Positions 1-10,900 are shown, counted from the first letter of the stretch. The stretch is DNA of 64,000 bases from Deminuibacter soli (GCF_003412455.1 NZ_QTJU01000004.1:310001-374000); one strand, 5' to 3'. Numbers and translations are program-made. The notes: generated by a model not told the origin, from the letters alone.

Positions 1-728
1 ATCACGACCTGCAGCAGTTTACCTCGGTAGCCTGCCACGATTTGCAGGAGCCGCTGCGGAAGATCCAGATATTCAGCCATATGGTGCGGGATAAGTACCT
101 TGCAGACCAGTCGGAAGGCGCGATGTACCTGGACAGGGTGATGAATGCCTCTACCCGCATGCGTTTGCTGATTAACGACCTGCTCAGTTACTCTGAAATA
201 TCCATTACCAGGCTGTTTGCGCCGGTTGACCTGAATGATGTGATTGCCGATATACTTACTGACCTGGAGCTGGTTATTACCGAGAAACAGGCCAGTATTC
301 ATATCGATGATATTCCATTGGTAGAAGCAGTGCCGGGCCAGATGCGGCATGTGTTCCAGAACATCATCAGCAATGCGCTGAAGTTTTCACGAAAAGAGGT
401 GACACCTGAAATACGCATTAAAGCTGCACTGGTGAACGATAAAGATGCTGCGGCCGAACCGGATGCAGCAGGCAGTTATTGCCGCATCAGCATCAGCGAT
501 AATGGTATCGGGTTTAATGAACGGTATCTTAGCAAAATATTCACCATATTCCAGCGCCTGCATTCCAAGGAAGAATACGAGGGTACAGGCATTGGTTTGG
601 CCATTGCAAAAAAAGTGATCGACAAACACAACGGCTTTATCACTGCCACCAGTAAGGAGCAGGAAGGATCGACCTTTATTATTGTGCTGCCGGTAAAACA
701 ACAGGCAGCAGAACAGGTGCCGGTATAA
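1..728 (+). CDS. Sensor histidine kinase, C-terminal part (5' truncated by window)
   Basis: The reading frame is open from base 3, so the start lies outside the window; only the transmitter half is visible. The first in-frame residues include the H-box ACHDLQEPLRK, whose His is the likely phospho-acceptor of a HisKA domain of the phytochrome/PAS-kinase type. An HATPase_c domain follows, with an N-box (NIISNALKF), a G1 box (ISDNGIGFN) and a G2 box (GTGIGLAIAKK). The protein would autophosphorylate and pass phosphate to a receiver. It lies 64 bp upstream of a hybrid kinase, with a lone receiver and CheR further on, so it probably belongs to the same signalling cluster. The input domain and any membrane segments cannot be seen. 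Confidence 0.93.
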   Translation, partial: HDLQQFTSVACHDLQEPLRKIQIFSHMVRDKYLADQSEGAMYLDRVMNASTRMRLLINDLLSYSEISITRLFAPVDLNDVIADILTDLELVITEKQASIHIDDIPLVEAVPGQMRHVFQNIISNALKFSRKEVTPEIRIKAALVNDKDAAAEPDAAGSYCRISISDNGIGFNERYLSKIFTIFQRLHSKEEYEGTGIGLAIAKKVIDKHNGFITATSKEQEGSTFIIVLPVKQQAAEQVPV

Positions 729-792
729 CAATCCTGCACCGCTGACAAACACCGCCATCAAACAACATTTTATACAGAGGGTATATACAACA

Positions 793-3700
793 ATGAATAC
801 ACAAGCGAGTTTTAAAAGAAATCTGATTGTAGGCTTCGGGCTTTCGCTGCTGCTGCTGGTAGTGAGCTCGGTGGCATCGTACATGAGCATCAGTAACCTG
901 CTGGATAGTACCAAATGGGTAAACCATACCTATAAAGTAATACAGGGGCTGGATAATGTGATGTCTACTTTAAAGGATGCAGAAACAGGGCAGCGCGGCT
1001 ACCTGATCACCGGTGATGATGTTTTTCTTGAGCCATATAAAGGCGCAAGGGAAAGAGCACTGGGGTACTTACAGGATGTGCATGATCTCACACTGGATAA
1101 CCCTGCGCAAACAACCTCGGCGCTACAGCTGAAAGAACTCATCAGTCAGCGCATAGAGGTATTGCAGAAGGCCATTGATCTTGAAAAAGAGAAGCGCACC
1201 ATTGATATACAGGATTTGAAAAAGGGTAAGGAGTATATGGATAACGCGCGTTTGATAGTGGAGGAAATGAAAAGCCGCGAGCAGGGATTGTTAACAGTGC
1301 GTACCAACTCTATGAACCGCTATGCGGGTTATACACCGCCATTGATCGTGGTGGCTGCCATACTTGCCATTCTTATTACCATATTCTTCTATGCACGTGT
1401 GCAGAACGATTTTGACCAGCGGCTGAGGCTGCAGCTGGAATTGCAGGCCAAAGATGAAGATATCAGCCGCCGTATAGATATTGTACATAAAATAGCAGGT
1501 AAGATTGCTGACGGTGAATACTCCACCCGTGTAAACGACAGTGGCAAAGACGGGTTGGGCAGCCTTGCCTACTCGTTAAACCGCATGGCAGGTTCACTGG
1601 AAAGCTCGTTCAACCTGTTGTCTGAAAACGAATGGCAGCAAACCGGCATTGCCACATTGAACGAGATAATGATTGGTGAAAAAAGCCTGGAGCTGCTGAC
1701 AAAAGATGTGATTACCTACCTCGCCGAATATACCCAATGCAGCGCAGGTGTTTTTTATGTGATGGAAGAAAAAGAACTGCATTTTTTCAGCAGCTATGCA
1801 TTTATGCCCGGCACTGCAAAAAATATTATACTGCCCGGCGAAGGTTTACTGGGGCAGAGTGTTGAAAGCCGCCACGAGATCATACTCACCGATATTGCGC
1901 CGGATGCCATGCAGGTGCAGCTGGCTACCGGTGTAATAAAACCATCGCAGATTATAGCCTTCCCTGTATTTGATGGTCATACCGTAAAAGGTGCGATTGA
2001 ACTGGCTGCTGTGAAGCCATTTGAAGCACGGCATATCCAGTTCCTGAAATCTGCCGCACACAATATTGGCGTGGTAGTAAACCGCACGCAAAGCCGGAAA
2101 AAGCTGCAGGAGCTGCTGGAAGAAACACAGTCACAGGCAGAAGAGCTGCAATCACAACACAGTGAGCTGGAAAACCTGAATACCGAACTGGAACTGCAGG
2201 CGCAGAAGCTGCAGGCATCTGACGAAGAGCTGCGTGTACAGCAGGAAGAACTGCTGCAGGCCAACCAGGAACTGGAAGAAAGAAGCCACCAGCTGGAAGA
2301 ACGCAACCAGCTGATTGTTGACCGCAACCGCGAAATACAACAGCAGGCAGAAGAACTGGCACTGAGCACCAAGTACAAATCGGAATTCCTGGCCAATATG
2401 TCGCACGAGCTGCGTACGCCGCTGAACTCTATCCTGCTGTTGTCAAGACTGATGTCTGAAAACAAGAACAACAACCTTTCCGGTGAACAGGTAGAATATG
2501 CACAGGTAATACAAAGCTCGGGCAAAGGGCTGCTGTCGCTTATTGATGAAATACTGGACCTGTCCAAAATTGAATCCGGCAAAATGGACCTGGAATACCA
2601 CCAGGTAGCGCTTACCGCACTGGCGGCCAACATGAACGCCCTGTTTCAGCCACTGGCAACAGAAAAGAAACTGGCATTCGGGATCAACATAGCAGCCGGA
2701 TTGCCGGCGGATATAGAAACAGACCAGCTGCGATTGGAACAGATTGTGCGCAACCTGCTGTCGAACGCATTTAAATTTACCTCGAAGGGTTCTGTTACCA
2801 TGAATATTGCGGCAGTGCCGGGTACAACAGATAAGATCAGTATTTCGGTAGCGGATACCGGTATTGGTATTGCGCCCAATAAACAACAGCTTATTTTCGA
2901 AGCCTTTCAGCAGGCAGATGGTTCCACCAGGCGCAAGTACGGCGGAACAGGGCTGGGCTTGTCTATCAGCCGTGAGCTGGCCAAATTGCTGGGCGGGGAA
3001 ATACGCATAGAAAGTGAGCAGGAGAAAGGCAGCAACTTTACCGTGATTATACCTGTATCACAAAAAGCAGCGCGTGAAAGCCGCTCTGCCACAGTGTTTG
3101 CGCCCTTGCCTTCTGCAGAGCCTGAAAAAACAACAGCGCCTGTAACAGAAGTAAAAGACCGTGCAAAAGATCCCCGTTATACCACCACGATTATCCCGGC
3201 GGCCATACCCGATGACCGCGACAGCATTGGAGGAGACGACCGCGTAGTATTAATTATTGAAGATGATACGCACTTTGCCAAATCCATACTTGACTATACA
3301 CACCAGCAGGGGTACAAGGGTATTGTTGCCGTGCGTGGTGATGAAGGGGTGGAGCTGGCGCGCAAATTCAAGCCCATGGGCATTTTACTGGATATACAGC
3401 TGCCTGTGAAAAACGGCTGGGAGGTAATGGAAGACCTGAAAAATGATCCGCAGACCAGGCCGATACCGGTGCATATAATGTCATCGTTTGAAGTGAAGAA
3501 TGAAAGCCTGCAGAAAGGTGCGGTTGACTTTATCAACAAGCCGGTGGCCTTTGACAAAATGCAGGAAATTTTCAACAAGATTGAATATGTACTTACACAT
3601 CATCCCAAGAAAGTACTGATTGTTGAAGAAAACGCGAAGCATGCCAAGGCGCTGGCCTATTTCCTCAATACATTTGACCTGAACCTGGAGGTGAAGAGCA

Positions 3701-4419
3701 ACATAAATGAAGGCGTCGAATCTTTACAAAAGAATGAAGTAGATTGTGTCATTCTCGATATGGGCGTACCGGCACAAAAAGGCTACGAAACACTGGATGC
3801 GGTGAAGAAGACCGCGGGGCTGGAACACATACCCATTATCGTGTTTACGGGTAAAAGTCTTTCAGCGGCAGAAGAGCTGCGCATCAAGAAATATGCAGAT
3901 TCCATTATTATTAAAACAGCGCATTCATACCAGCGCATACTGGATGAGGTGTCCCTGTTCCTGCACCTGGTAGAAGAGAAGAACAATGAGCAGGTGGTAA
4001 AGAAAAAGTACAAGAACCTGGGTTCTATCAATGAAGTGCTGCAGGGCAGGAAAATACTGATTGCCGATGATGATGTGCGCAATATTTTCTCGCTTACCAA
4101 AACACTGGAGAGTTATAAAATGAACGTACTTTCCGCTATGGATGGTAAGGAAGCGCTGAAGCTGCTGAACGAAAACCCGGATACAGACATTGTGCTGATG
4201 GATATGATGATGCCTGAAATGGATGGCTACGAAACCACACGGCGCATCCGTTTTGAATACAAATGGAAGAACCTGCCGGTGATAGCCGTTACAGCAAAGG
4301 CCATGACGGGCGACCGGGAGAAATGTATCAATGCCGGAGCATCGGATTATATTACGAAGCCGGTGGATATTGATCAGCTGCTGTCGCTGCTGCGCGTATG
4401 GTTGTATGAAAGGGCTTAA
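793..4419 (+). CDS. CHASE3-HAMP-GAF hybrid histidine kinase with three receivers
   Basis: A 1208-residue membrane hybrid kinase. Membrane segments at about residues 11-33 and 182-201 flank a CHASE3-type sensor (about 40-178, with the DAETGQRGYLITG motif). A HAMP region (about 200-270), a GAF domain (about 285-430), a long Glu/Gln-rich coiled coil (about 432-525), HisKA (H538 in MSHELRTPLNS) and HATPase_c (GTGLGLSISRE) follow. Three receivers close the protein (about 815-930, 940-1060, 1075-1200), with phospho-Asp sites in LLDIQLP, ILDMGVP and LMDMMMP. Multiple receivers suggest a phosphorelay hub or phosphate sink. The lone receiver downstream resembles receiver 3 (shared DDDxRNIF, DGYxA/T and GDREKC stretches), suggesting duplication. 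The ATG start follows a short intergenic gap. The ligand is unknown. Confidence 0.95.
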   Translation: MNTQASFKRNLIVGFGLSLLLLVVSSVASYMSISNLLDSTKWVNHTYKVIQGLDNVMSTLKDAETGQRGYLITGDDVFLEPYKGARERALGYLQDVHDLTLDNPAQTTSALQLKELISQRIEVLQKAIDLEKEKRTIDIQDLKKGKEYMDNARLIVEEMKSREQGLLTVRTNSMNRYAGYTPPLIVVAAILAILITIFFYARVQNDFDQRLRLQLELQAKDEDISRRIDIVHKIAGKIADGEYSTRVNDSGKDGLGSLAYSLNRMAGSLESSFNLLSENEWQQTGIATLNEIMIGEKSLELLTKDVITYLAEYTQCSAGVFYVMEEKELHFFSSYAFMPGTAKNIILPGEGLLGQSVESRHEIILTDIAPDAMQVQLATGVIKPSQIIAFPVFDGHTVKGAIELAAVKPFEARHIQFLKSAAHNIGVVVNRTQSRKKLQELLEETQSQAEELQSQHSELENLNTELELQAQKLQASDEELRVQQEELLQANQELEERSHQLEERNQLIVDRNREIQQQAEELALSTKYKSEFLANMSHELRTPLNSILLLSRLMSENKNNNLSGEQVEYAQVIQSSGKGLLSLIDEILDLSKIESGKMDLEYHQVALTALAANMNALFQPLATEKKLAFGINIAAGLPADIETDQLRLEQIVRNLLSNAFKFTSKGSVTMNIAAVPGTTDKISISVADTGIGIAPNKQQLIFEAFQQADGSTRRKYGGTGLGLSISRELAKLLGGEIRIESEQEKGSNFTVIIPVSQKAARESRSATVFAPLPSAEPEKTTAPVTEVKDRAKDPRYTTTIIPAAIPDDRDSIGGDDRVVLIIEDDTHFAKSILDYTHQQGYKGIVAVRGDEGVELARKFKPMGILLDIQLPVKNGWEVMEDLKNDPQTRPIPVHIMSSFEVKNESLQKGAVDFINKPVAFDKMQEIFNKIEYVLTHHPKKVLIVEENAKHAKALAYFLNTFDLNLEVKSNINEGVESLQKNEVDCVILDMGVPAQKGYETLDAVKKTAGLEHIPIIVFTGKSLSAAEELRIKKYADSIIIKTAHSYQRILDEVSLFLHLVEEKNNEQVVKKKYKNLGSINEVLQGRKILIADDDVRNIFSLTKTLESYKMNVLSAMDGKEALKLLNENPDTDIVLMDMMMPEMDGYETTRRIRFEYKWKNLPVIAVTAKAMTGDREKCINAGASDYITKPVDIDQLLSLLRVWLYERA

Positions 4420-4600
4420 TGGTGAATAGTGAATCAATGTCGCTTAGTTAACGGTTCCTTTGTGAACTTTGTGGGTTTTCCCTTTGCGTTCTTTGCGGTT
4501 AAAAATATCAAATACGCTTACCTAAACGGCATTGAATAGTGAATTACAATACAGGCTAGTAGCTTAAAGCTTGTAGCTGGTTTTTAAAAAGTTTTGCAGA
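4420..4600. repeat. Intergenic tract of dispersed phrase-like repeats
   Basis: This non-coding gap holds short phrases that recur in other gaps of the window. They are a GTGAATAGTGAAT type at the left end and again near 4532, and a CTTTGCGTTCTTTGCGG type at about 4483-4499 within a roughly 50-base stretch (4455-4507). That stretch resembles 43232-43283. An AGCTTAAAGCTTGTAGC run lies at about 4561-4577. No ORF or clear terminator is seen. Confidence 0.6.
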
Positions 4601-4621
4601 GCCGGTAGCGGCGAAACGAAT

Positions 4622-4987
4622 ATGGACAAACATATACTGATTATTGATGATGATGCCCGCAATATTTTTGCGCTTACAGCTGTGCTGAAGGCAATGGGCT
4701 ATCAATGTATTTCAGCCCTGGCTGCCGAAGAAGGGCTGCAACTGCTGGCCACACAACCCAATATAGGACTGGTGTTGCTGGATATTATGATGCCCGATAT
4801 GGACGGCTACCAGGCCATTGCGCATATACGCGGCAACCCGGCCACTACAGGCATGGTGGTGTTTGCCGTAACGGCACAGGCCATGATCGGTGACCGGGAA
4901 AAATGCCTGGAAGCAGGCGCCAATGAATACATATCCAAACCTATTGACGTTGATATATTGACCGCATTATTACAGAAATACCTTTAA
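4622..4987 (+). CDS. Single-domain response regulator (CheY-like)
   Basis: A stand-alone receiver of 121 residues with no output domain. The acidic pocket is IIDDDARN near the N-terminus, the phospho-acceptor Asp is in LLDIMMPDMDGY, the switch Thr is in AVTAQAM, and the conserved Lys is in ISKPIDVD. It is close in sequence to the third receiver of the preceding hybrid kinase. It probably shuttles phosphate within the local cluster (kinases upstream, CheR 10-25 bp downstream) rather than binding DNA. The ATG start fits the family alignment exactly. Its target is not evident, since no flagellar motor genes are in the window. Confidence 0.93.
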   Translation: MDKHILIIDDDARNIFALTAVLKAMGYQCISALAAEEGLQLLATQPNIGLVLLDIMMPDMDGYQAIAHIRGNPATTGMVVFAVTAQAMIGDREKCLEAGANEYISKPIDVDILTALLQKYL

Positions 4988-5012
4988 ATACTATCGTTTG
5001 GAAGGAAACTAT

Positions 5013-5822
5013 GTGAAGGATGATGAAGTGGAGCTGCTGCTGAGCGATCTGCTGGATGCATACGGGTATGATTTTACCAACTATGCACGCGCTTCTATTA
5101 AACGGCGGATTAACCGGCTGTTTTTGCTGGACCGGTTTCCCAGTTTTGCTGAAATGCGCTACCGTGTTAAAAACGATCCTGATTACCTGCGCCGCGTTGT
5201 AGAACAGATATCGGTAAATGTAACCGAGATGTTCCGGGACCCCGCGTTTTATAAAACCCTCCGCAACTATGTGCTGCCCATGCTGGCAACACGGCCATCG
5301 GTAAAAATATGGCATGCAGGCTGCGCAACAGGCGAGGAGGTATATTCAATGGCCATACTGCTGAAAGAAGCAGGGCTGCTGCACAAATCACTGTTGTATG
5401 CCACAGACATTAACCCGGTTGCACTGGAGAAGGCGCGCAAGGGTATTTTCCCGATCAGTGAAATGAAGTATTATTCCGAAAACTATATTCTCTCCGGCGG
5501 AAAGTCGGAGTTCTCTTCTTATTATACTGCACAATACAACTGGGCCAAGTTTGATGAAACACTCAGCCGGCGCATGATACTGGCCACACACAACCTGGTT
5601 TCAGACAGCTCGTTCAACGAGTTTCAGCTGATCATTTGCCGCAATGTGCTGATCTATTTTGATAAGGTGCTGCAGGATAAAGTATTCAAATTATTTGATG
5701 CCAGCCTGGAATCACTCGGCTACCTGGCGCTGGGTTCAAAGGAAACGCTGCGGTTTTCTTCCATTGTAGGCCATTACCGGCAGATAGAGAACAGGGAGAA
5801 GATCTGGAAGAAAGTGAAATGA
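5013..5822 (+). CDS. CheR-type protein-glutamate methyltransferase
   Basis: A CheR family SAM-dependent O-methyltransferase of about 269 residues. The N-terminal all-alpha CheR_N region (LLSDLLDAYGYDF) is followed by the Rossmann domain with SAM-binding motif AGCATGEEVYSM and the downstream LIICRNVLIYF motif typical of CheR. I prefer the GTG at 5013, which has AAGGAAA at 5002-5008; a TTG at 4998 is the alternative. The family methylates glutamates on chemoreceptors. Here it sits beside kinases and a receiver but with no CheB methylesterase or methyl-accepting protein visible. It may therefore act in a chemosensory-like pathway controlling something other than swimming, or its partners may lie upstream of the window. 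Confidence 0.9.
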   Translation: MKDDEVELLLSDLLDAYGYDFTNYARASIKRRINRLFLLDRFPSFAEMRYRVKNDPDYLRRVVEQISVNVTEMFRDPAFYKTLRNYVLPMLATRPSVKIWHAGCATGEEVYSMAILLKEAGLLHKSLLYATDINPVALEKARKGIFPISEMKYYSENYILSGGKSEFSSYYTAQYNWAKFDETLSRRMILATHNLVSDSSFNEFQLIICRNVLIYFDKVLQDKVFKLFDASLESLGYLALGSKETLRFSSIVGHYRQIENREKIWKKVK

Positions 5823-5884
5823 AGCTGCAAGCTTCGAGCCGCAAGCTACGAGCCGATAGCTTTCAGGAAGAGCGGAGCGAAGGT

Positions 5885-5912
5885 TTATAGCGGAGCTATA
5901 AGCGGATTTTTT
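5885..5912 (+). terminator. Putative intrinsic terminator after cheR
   Basis: A perfect 7-bp inverted repeat TTATAGC/GCTATAA with a 3-base loop (5885-5901) is followed by GCGGA and a six-T run. The stem is AT-rich, so strength is uncertain. Just upstream (5823-5880) is AGC/GAGC-rich repetitive sequence like other gaps in the window. Confidence 0.45.
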
Positions 5913-6070
5913 AAACAGGCAAGAATCACAGGGGTGATGAAGCCCATATTCCCCAGAAATGCATTAGAATAAAATAGATGTGTTGACTGGTAGCATTTTT
6001 TCTTAGAAAAATAAATCAGGTTGCTTATTTTAGCTACTTCACGGGGCATCTGAAGAAAATTTCTACTGTT

Positions 6071-6664
6071 TTGAAGGAGAATGGCTACAAAGAAAAAGAA
6101 CTGCTGACGCAAACGTCAACCGGGTGCGAAACCGCATTCAGGGAACTGTTTGTGTTGTACCGCAACAAGGTATATTCTTTTGCCATGCAGCTAACCCATC
6201 ACACTGCTGTTGCCGAAGAAATTACGCAGGATGTATTTCTGAAGCTCTGGCAAAGCCGCCTTCAATTGCGCGAGGTAACACATTTTAATGCTTACCTGCG
6301 CGTAGTGGTGCGTAATACTGCTTACACTTATCTTAAGAAGATGGCCAGCGAAAAACTCGCGCTTGCCGCTATGCCACCCACCGTTTTACCATTGACGGAT
6401 TGCATTACCGAACAGCAGGTTGTATTTAATGAATGCCATGGCATGCTGCAACAGGCTATTGCCCAATTACCCGGGCAACAGAAAAAAGTATACCTGCTGA
6501 GCCGGGAAGATGGTATGGCTTATACGGAAATTGCCAGCAGTATGGCCCTGTCTGTAAATACCGTGAAAGATTATATGAAGCAGGCTCTCCAGTTTATCCG
6601 CCGCTACATGCATACCCGCCTGGGTATGTGGCTGCTATGTTTCCTGCTTTGGTTGCAGGCTTAA
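6071..6664 (+). CDS. ECF-type RNA polymerase sigma factor (FecI-like)
   Basis: A sigma-70 family ECF sigma factor of about 197 residues. Region 2 is visible (FRELFVLYRNKVYSFA, then AEEITQDVFLKLW), and region 4 contains the helix-turn-helix (MAYTEIASSMALSVNTVKDYMKQAL). No in-frame ATG lies near the expected N-terminus. The TTG at 6071 gives the best start, though the exact start is uncertain; an ATG at 6081 is out of frame. It is followed by a FecR anti-sigma and a SusC with an STN domain, the standard trans-envelope arrangement in which substrate-loaded SusC signals through FecR to release the sigma factor. It probably drives the SusC/SusD genes that follow. The C-terminal tail is hydrophobic, as often seen in this Bacteroidota subfamily. 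Confidence 0.93.
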   Translation: MKENGYKEKELLTQTSTGCETAFRELFVLYRNKVYSFAMQLTHHTAVAEEITQDVFLKLWQSRLQLREVTHFNAYLRVVVRNTAYTYLKKMASEKLALAAMPPTVLPLTDCITEQQVVFNECHGMLQQAIAQLPGQQKKVYLLSREDGMAYTEIASSMALSVNTVKDYMKQALQFIRRYMHTRLGMWLLCFLLWLQA

Positions 6665-6797
6665 TTCCTTTTTTTAATTATTGCGTGCACTGTATTTTCT
6701 TATTGTTAATTTTTTTTCTTTTTTACCCACCCTCGCTGCATGGTTGTGTAGTCTATAGACTAACAGGGCCCGACTACGACCTGAGCCAACCAAATTT

Positions 6798-7964
6798 ATG
6801 ATGCAACAACAGCGATTGCGGCAATTGCTGCAGCTACGCATAGAACAAAAACTAACTGGTGAAGAAGCACTGGAACTGGATGCTGCTTTGGCCGACGAAG
6901 CCAATGCGCCCATGATACAGGCTTTGCTGGAAGCGTTGTACGATGAGCTGCCCCAAACACATACACTTGCTGAAAGTGCTGCTGATGCTATGTTTCAACA
7001 GGTAGTACAGCCAGAAGATAAACCTGTTATGCGAAAGCGCCGCCTGCGCGGCAGGTATGCGGCCTTGCTGGTGGCAGGCGTATTGCTCGCCAGCACGGGT
7101 GTGTGGTTGTTATACAAACCTAAGCATGCTGCCGTACTGCCGCTGGCACAGAAAACAGTAACACACGATGTGGCGCCGGGCGGTAACAAGGCAACATTAA
7201 CACTGGCCGATGGATCGAGCATTGTGCTGGATGATGCCGGCAACGGCACCTTAACCCAACAGGGCAATACCAAAGTGATTAAACTGGGTAATGGCCAGCT
7301 GGCATACAATACCGCAGGAGGCAGCGGTAAGCAATCATTGTTCAACACCATTTCCACACCACGCGGGGGCCAGTACCAGGTAGTATTGCCCGATGGCAGC
7401 AAGGTATGGCTGAACGCCGCATCTACACTGCGTTTCCCGGCAGCATTCCCGGCAACGGAGCGCGAGGTGGAACTTTCTGGCGAAGGTTATTTTGAAGTAG
7501 CGGCAGCAACAACGCCGTTTAAAGTGAAAGTGAATAATATTTCGGTAGATGTGCTGGGTACACATTTCAACATCAACGCTTACCCCGATGAAACAGGCAC
7601 ACGTACTACTTTGTTACAGGGAGCCGTGAAAATAAGCTCGGCCTCGGGGCAAAACATATTAAAGCCCGGTGAAGAAGGCGCAGCGGACAATAATGGCGGC
7701 ATACACGTGAAAGCAGCAGATACAGAAGATGCAGTAGCCTGGAAGAACGGCATCTTTTCTTTTCATGGCGATGATGTGCAAACCGTAATGCGTGCGCTGA
7801 GCCGCTGGTACGATGTGCAGGTGAGCTACGAAGGAAAAATACCCGAGCACCGCTTTGAAGGCCGCATCTGGCGCAACTATACACTGGCACAGGCGCTCGC
7901 TGTGTTACAGGCCAGTGATGTACATTTTAAAATTGAAAACCGGAACCTGGTGGTATTGCCATAA
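6798..7964 (+). CDS. FecR-family anti-sigma factor
   Basis: A 388-residue single-pass inner-membrane anti-sigma regulator. The cytoplasmic N-terminal segment (about 1-75, helical, acidic) should bind the ECF sigma factor encoded upstream. A basic stretch RKRRLRGR precedes one membrane segment (about 88-108). The periplasmic part has the FecR domain (about 180-280; ISTPRGGQYQVVLPDGS, then LSGEGYFEVA). A DUF4974-like C-terminal domain follows (about 315-388, FSFHGDDVQTVMRALSRWYDV). It receives the signal from the STN domain of the SusC protein encoded 21 bp downstream. The start is one of two adjacent ATGs. Confidence 0.94.
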   Translation: MMQQQRLRQLLQLRIEQKLTGEEALELDAALADEANAPMIQALLEALYDELPQTHTLAESAADAMFQQVVQPEDKPVMRKRRLRGRYAALLVAGVLLASTGVWLLYKPKHAAVLPLAQKTVTHDVAPGGNKATLTLADGSSIVLDDAGNGTLTQQGNTKVIKLGNGQLAYNTAGGSGKQSLFNTISTPRGGQYQVVLPDGSKVWLNAASTLRFPAAFPATEREVELSGEGYFEVAAATTPFKVKVNNISVDVLGTHFNINAYPDETGTRTTLLQGAVKISSASGQNILKPGEEGAADNNGGIHVKAADTEDAVAWKNGIFSFHGDDVQTVMRALSRWYDVQVSYEGKIPEHRFEGRIWRNYTLAQALAVLQASDVHFKIENRNLVVLP

Positions 7965-7985
7965 ACAATATAACTGCTACTTATT

Positions 7986-10900
7986 ATGCAACGACAACTA
8001 CATGGAAAAACGCTTCCGCAAAAGGAAGTTCTAACAGCCAAGGGCTGCAGAGTAATGAGAATAATTGCCTTCCTGCTCTGCATGGCCTGCCTGCAGGTTA
8101 GCGCCAAAGGCCTTACGCAGGAAATTTCACTTACAGCCAGCAAGGTGCCGCTGAAGAAGCTGATGGGTGAAATAGAAAAACAAAGCGGGTATTTTTTTCT
8201 GTACGACCAGACACTGGAGCTGAATGCCAAAGTGGATGTGCACGTGCAGCACGCCTCTTTGCAGCAGGTGTTAAACCTGTGCTTTAAAGACCAGGGGCTG
8301 GAATACCAGATTGTTGAAAAGAACATTGTTATTAAAAAGAAACAACCGGCCAAACAGGCGACCCCTGCTGTGTTTGAAGCCGTGGCTGATTCGTCCGTAA
8401 TTATAAAGGGTAAGGTGCAGGATGATAAATCACTGCCTTTGGCTGGTGTATCTATCAGGCTTACCGGCTATTCGATGCAGACACAGACCGATAACCGCGG
8501 TGTATTTACCATTAAGGCGCCCAAGGCGGATGTACAGCTGGAATTCAGTTATGTTGGTTATAAGACCCAGCAACTGCAGGCAACCGGTACCATACCCATG
8601 ATTATTACGCTGGAGGCAGATCAGAATAAATTGAATGAAGTAGTAGTAACGGCGCTGGGTATTACGCGTAAAGACCGGTCACTGGGTTATTCTTCACAGG
8701 CCGTAAAAGGTGACAACCTCACCCTTACCAAAGAACAGAATGCCATTGGTTCGCTGGCAGGTAAAATTGCCGGCGTGCAATTGTCCGGCTCATCCGGCGC
8801 CAGCATGGGTGGTACGCAGAAAATTCAGATTCGCGGTATGAACTCGCTGACGGGTGATGGCCAGCCATTGATTGTGGTAGACAATACACCGATCTCTGAC
8901 GGAAACTTTGCCGGTAAAAACGGTCCTGATTACGGTAACCTTTCGCAGGACATTAACCCCGATGATATTGAATCTGTCAATGTGCTGAAAGGCCCTGCCG
9001 CCTCTGCCTTATATGGCTTGCGTGGCCAGTACGGCGTGGTGATGATCACCACAAAGAAGGGCAGCAAAAATGCCAAAGCCCCGGTGGTTAATCTCAGCTC
9101 AGCCTTTTCACTGGAAAAAGCCGGCAACTTTCTGCCGCTGCAGAATACATATGGTGCCGGTTCGAAACTTACTTTTGCTACCGTAAAAATCAATGGTGTT
9201 GCCACGCCTTATGTAGATGGCACCTGGGATGAAAGCTGGGGCCCTAAAATGGACGGCACCCTGGTACGTCAGCAATACAGCTTTTACCAGGCAGATCCTG
9301 ATTTTGGTAAAGCCACACCGTTTGTACCACATCCCGATAATATCAAAGACTGGTTTGTTACAGGCCATACCATTAACAACAGCATTTCTATGTCGGGCGG
9401 TTCACAGGCAAGCACCTTCCGCCTGTCGTACAACAACACCGATATACGCGGTATTGAACCGAACACTTACCTGAGAAGAAACAACCTTACCTTCAATGGC
9501 TCGCTGAACCTGGCCACCAACCTGGTAGTTACAACCAGCTTCAACTATGCGCAGAACAAGGGCCAGCGTCCTTCGCAGGGATACTACAATGGTTCAAGAA
9601 ATTTTTACCAGTGGTTTGAACGCTCGCTGGATATGAAAAAGCTGAAGCAGTACAAATATGCGGACGGTACTTTTTACCAGTGGAACGTAAATGATCCCGA
9701 CGAAGATGGCGTACAGCGTAATGCGAAACCAATTGACTGGAACAATCCTTATTTCGAAGCATATGAAAACCCCTCTCACGATAACCGTGACCGCTTCTTT
9801 GGCAATGTGGGCTTAACTTATACCATTATCCCGGGCCTGCAGGTGAGCGGTTTTGTAAGGGAAGATACTTATACGCAGAATATTGATACACGCAATGCAG
9901 AAGGTGGCCGTTACCTGCCCAGCTTCGCTATCAGCAAATTCCAGAATAAGGAAATGAACTATGAACTGATGGCGCAGTACACCAAACAGTTTGGTAAATT
10001 CTCGCTTGCTGCAAACGTTGGTGGTAATATTCTTACACAGAACTATACTGAGCTGAACCAGGCGACTGTGGGCGGTTTTATTACACCTGCCTTCTTCAAT
10101 ATTTCCAATTCGCTTGAACGGCCTACGGTTTCAAATATCCAGATCCGTAAAGATATCCGCAGCGCATATGCTACAGCAACACTGGGCTGGGACAATACCT
10201 ATTTCCTCGACGCAAGCCTGCGCAGGGATATCTCTTCTGCATTACCGGCAGATAACAATGCTTACCTGTATCCATCTGTGTCGGGAAGCTTTGTATTCAG
10301 CGAACTGCTGAAACTGCCTGCGCTTTCGTTTGGTAAAGTAAGGGCCAGCTTTGCTCAGGCAGGGTCAGATCTTGCAGCTTATAAAACAAATAATTTTTAT
10401 GTAGTGGGCAGTCCGTACGGCACCGATTTCCCGGTATACCTGCCCGATACGCGTAACAATGCCAACCTGAAACCCTCACTGGGCACGGCTTATGAGGGCG
10501 GGCTTGAGCTGCGTTTCTTTAAAGACCGTTTATCGCTGAATGCCACTTACTACAAACAGGTGAATAAAAACCAGGTATTAACAGTAGATGTACCCGGCGG
10601 AAGCGGTTACAGCGCTGCAGTAATTAATGCCGGTGAAATAACCAACAATGGCGTGGAGTTTACCCTGGGTGGCTACCCGGTAAAAACAAAAGATTTCAGC
10701 TGGAACAGCAGCCTCAATTTTAACCGCAACAAAAACAAAATCGTATCGCTGTATCCCGGTTTAAATACCCTGCAGCTGGATATGAATACTTATTCCGGTT
10801 TCAGCGTATACCTGAACGCCAATGTGGGTGAACCCTTTGGTACACTGGTAGGCAGCGCTTACCAGCGTGATCCGAAAAGTGGTAAAATACTGCTGGATGC

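Noticed and set aside
1977-2633. Long Ser-rich minus-strand frame inside the hybrid kinase
   Set aside because: Antisense shadow of the Glu/Gln-rich coiled coil; low-complexity product and no gene context.
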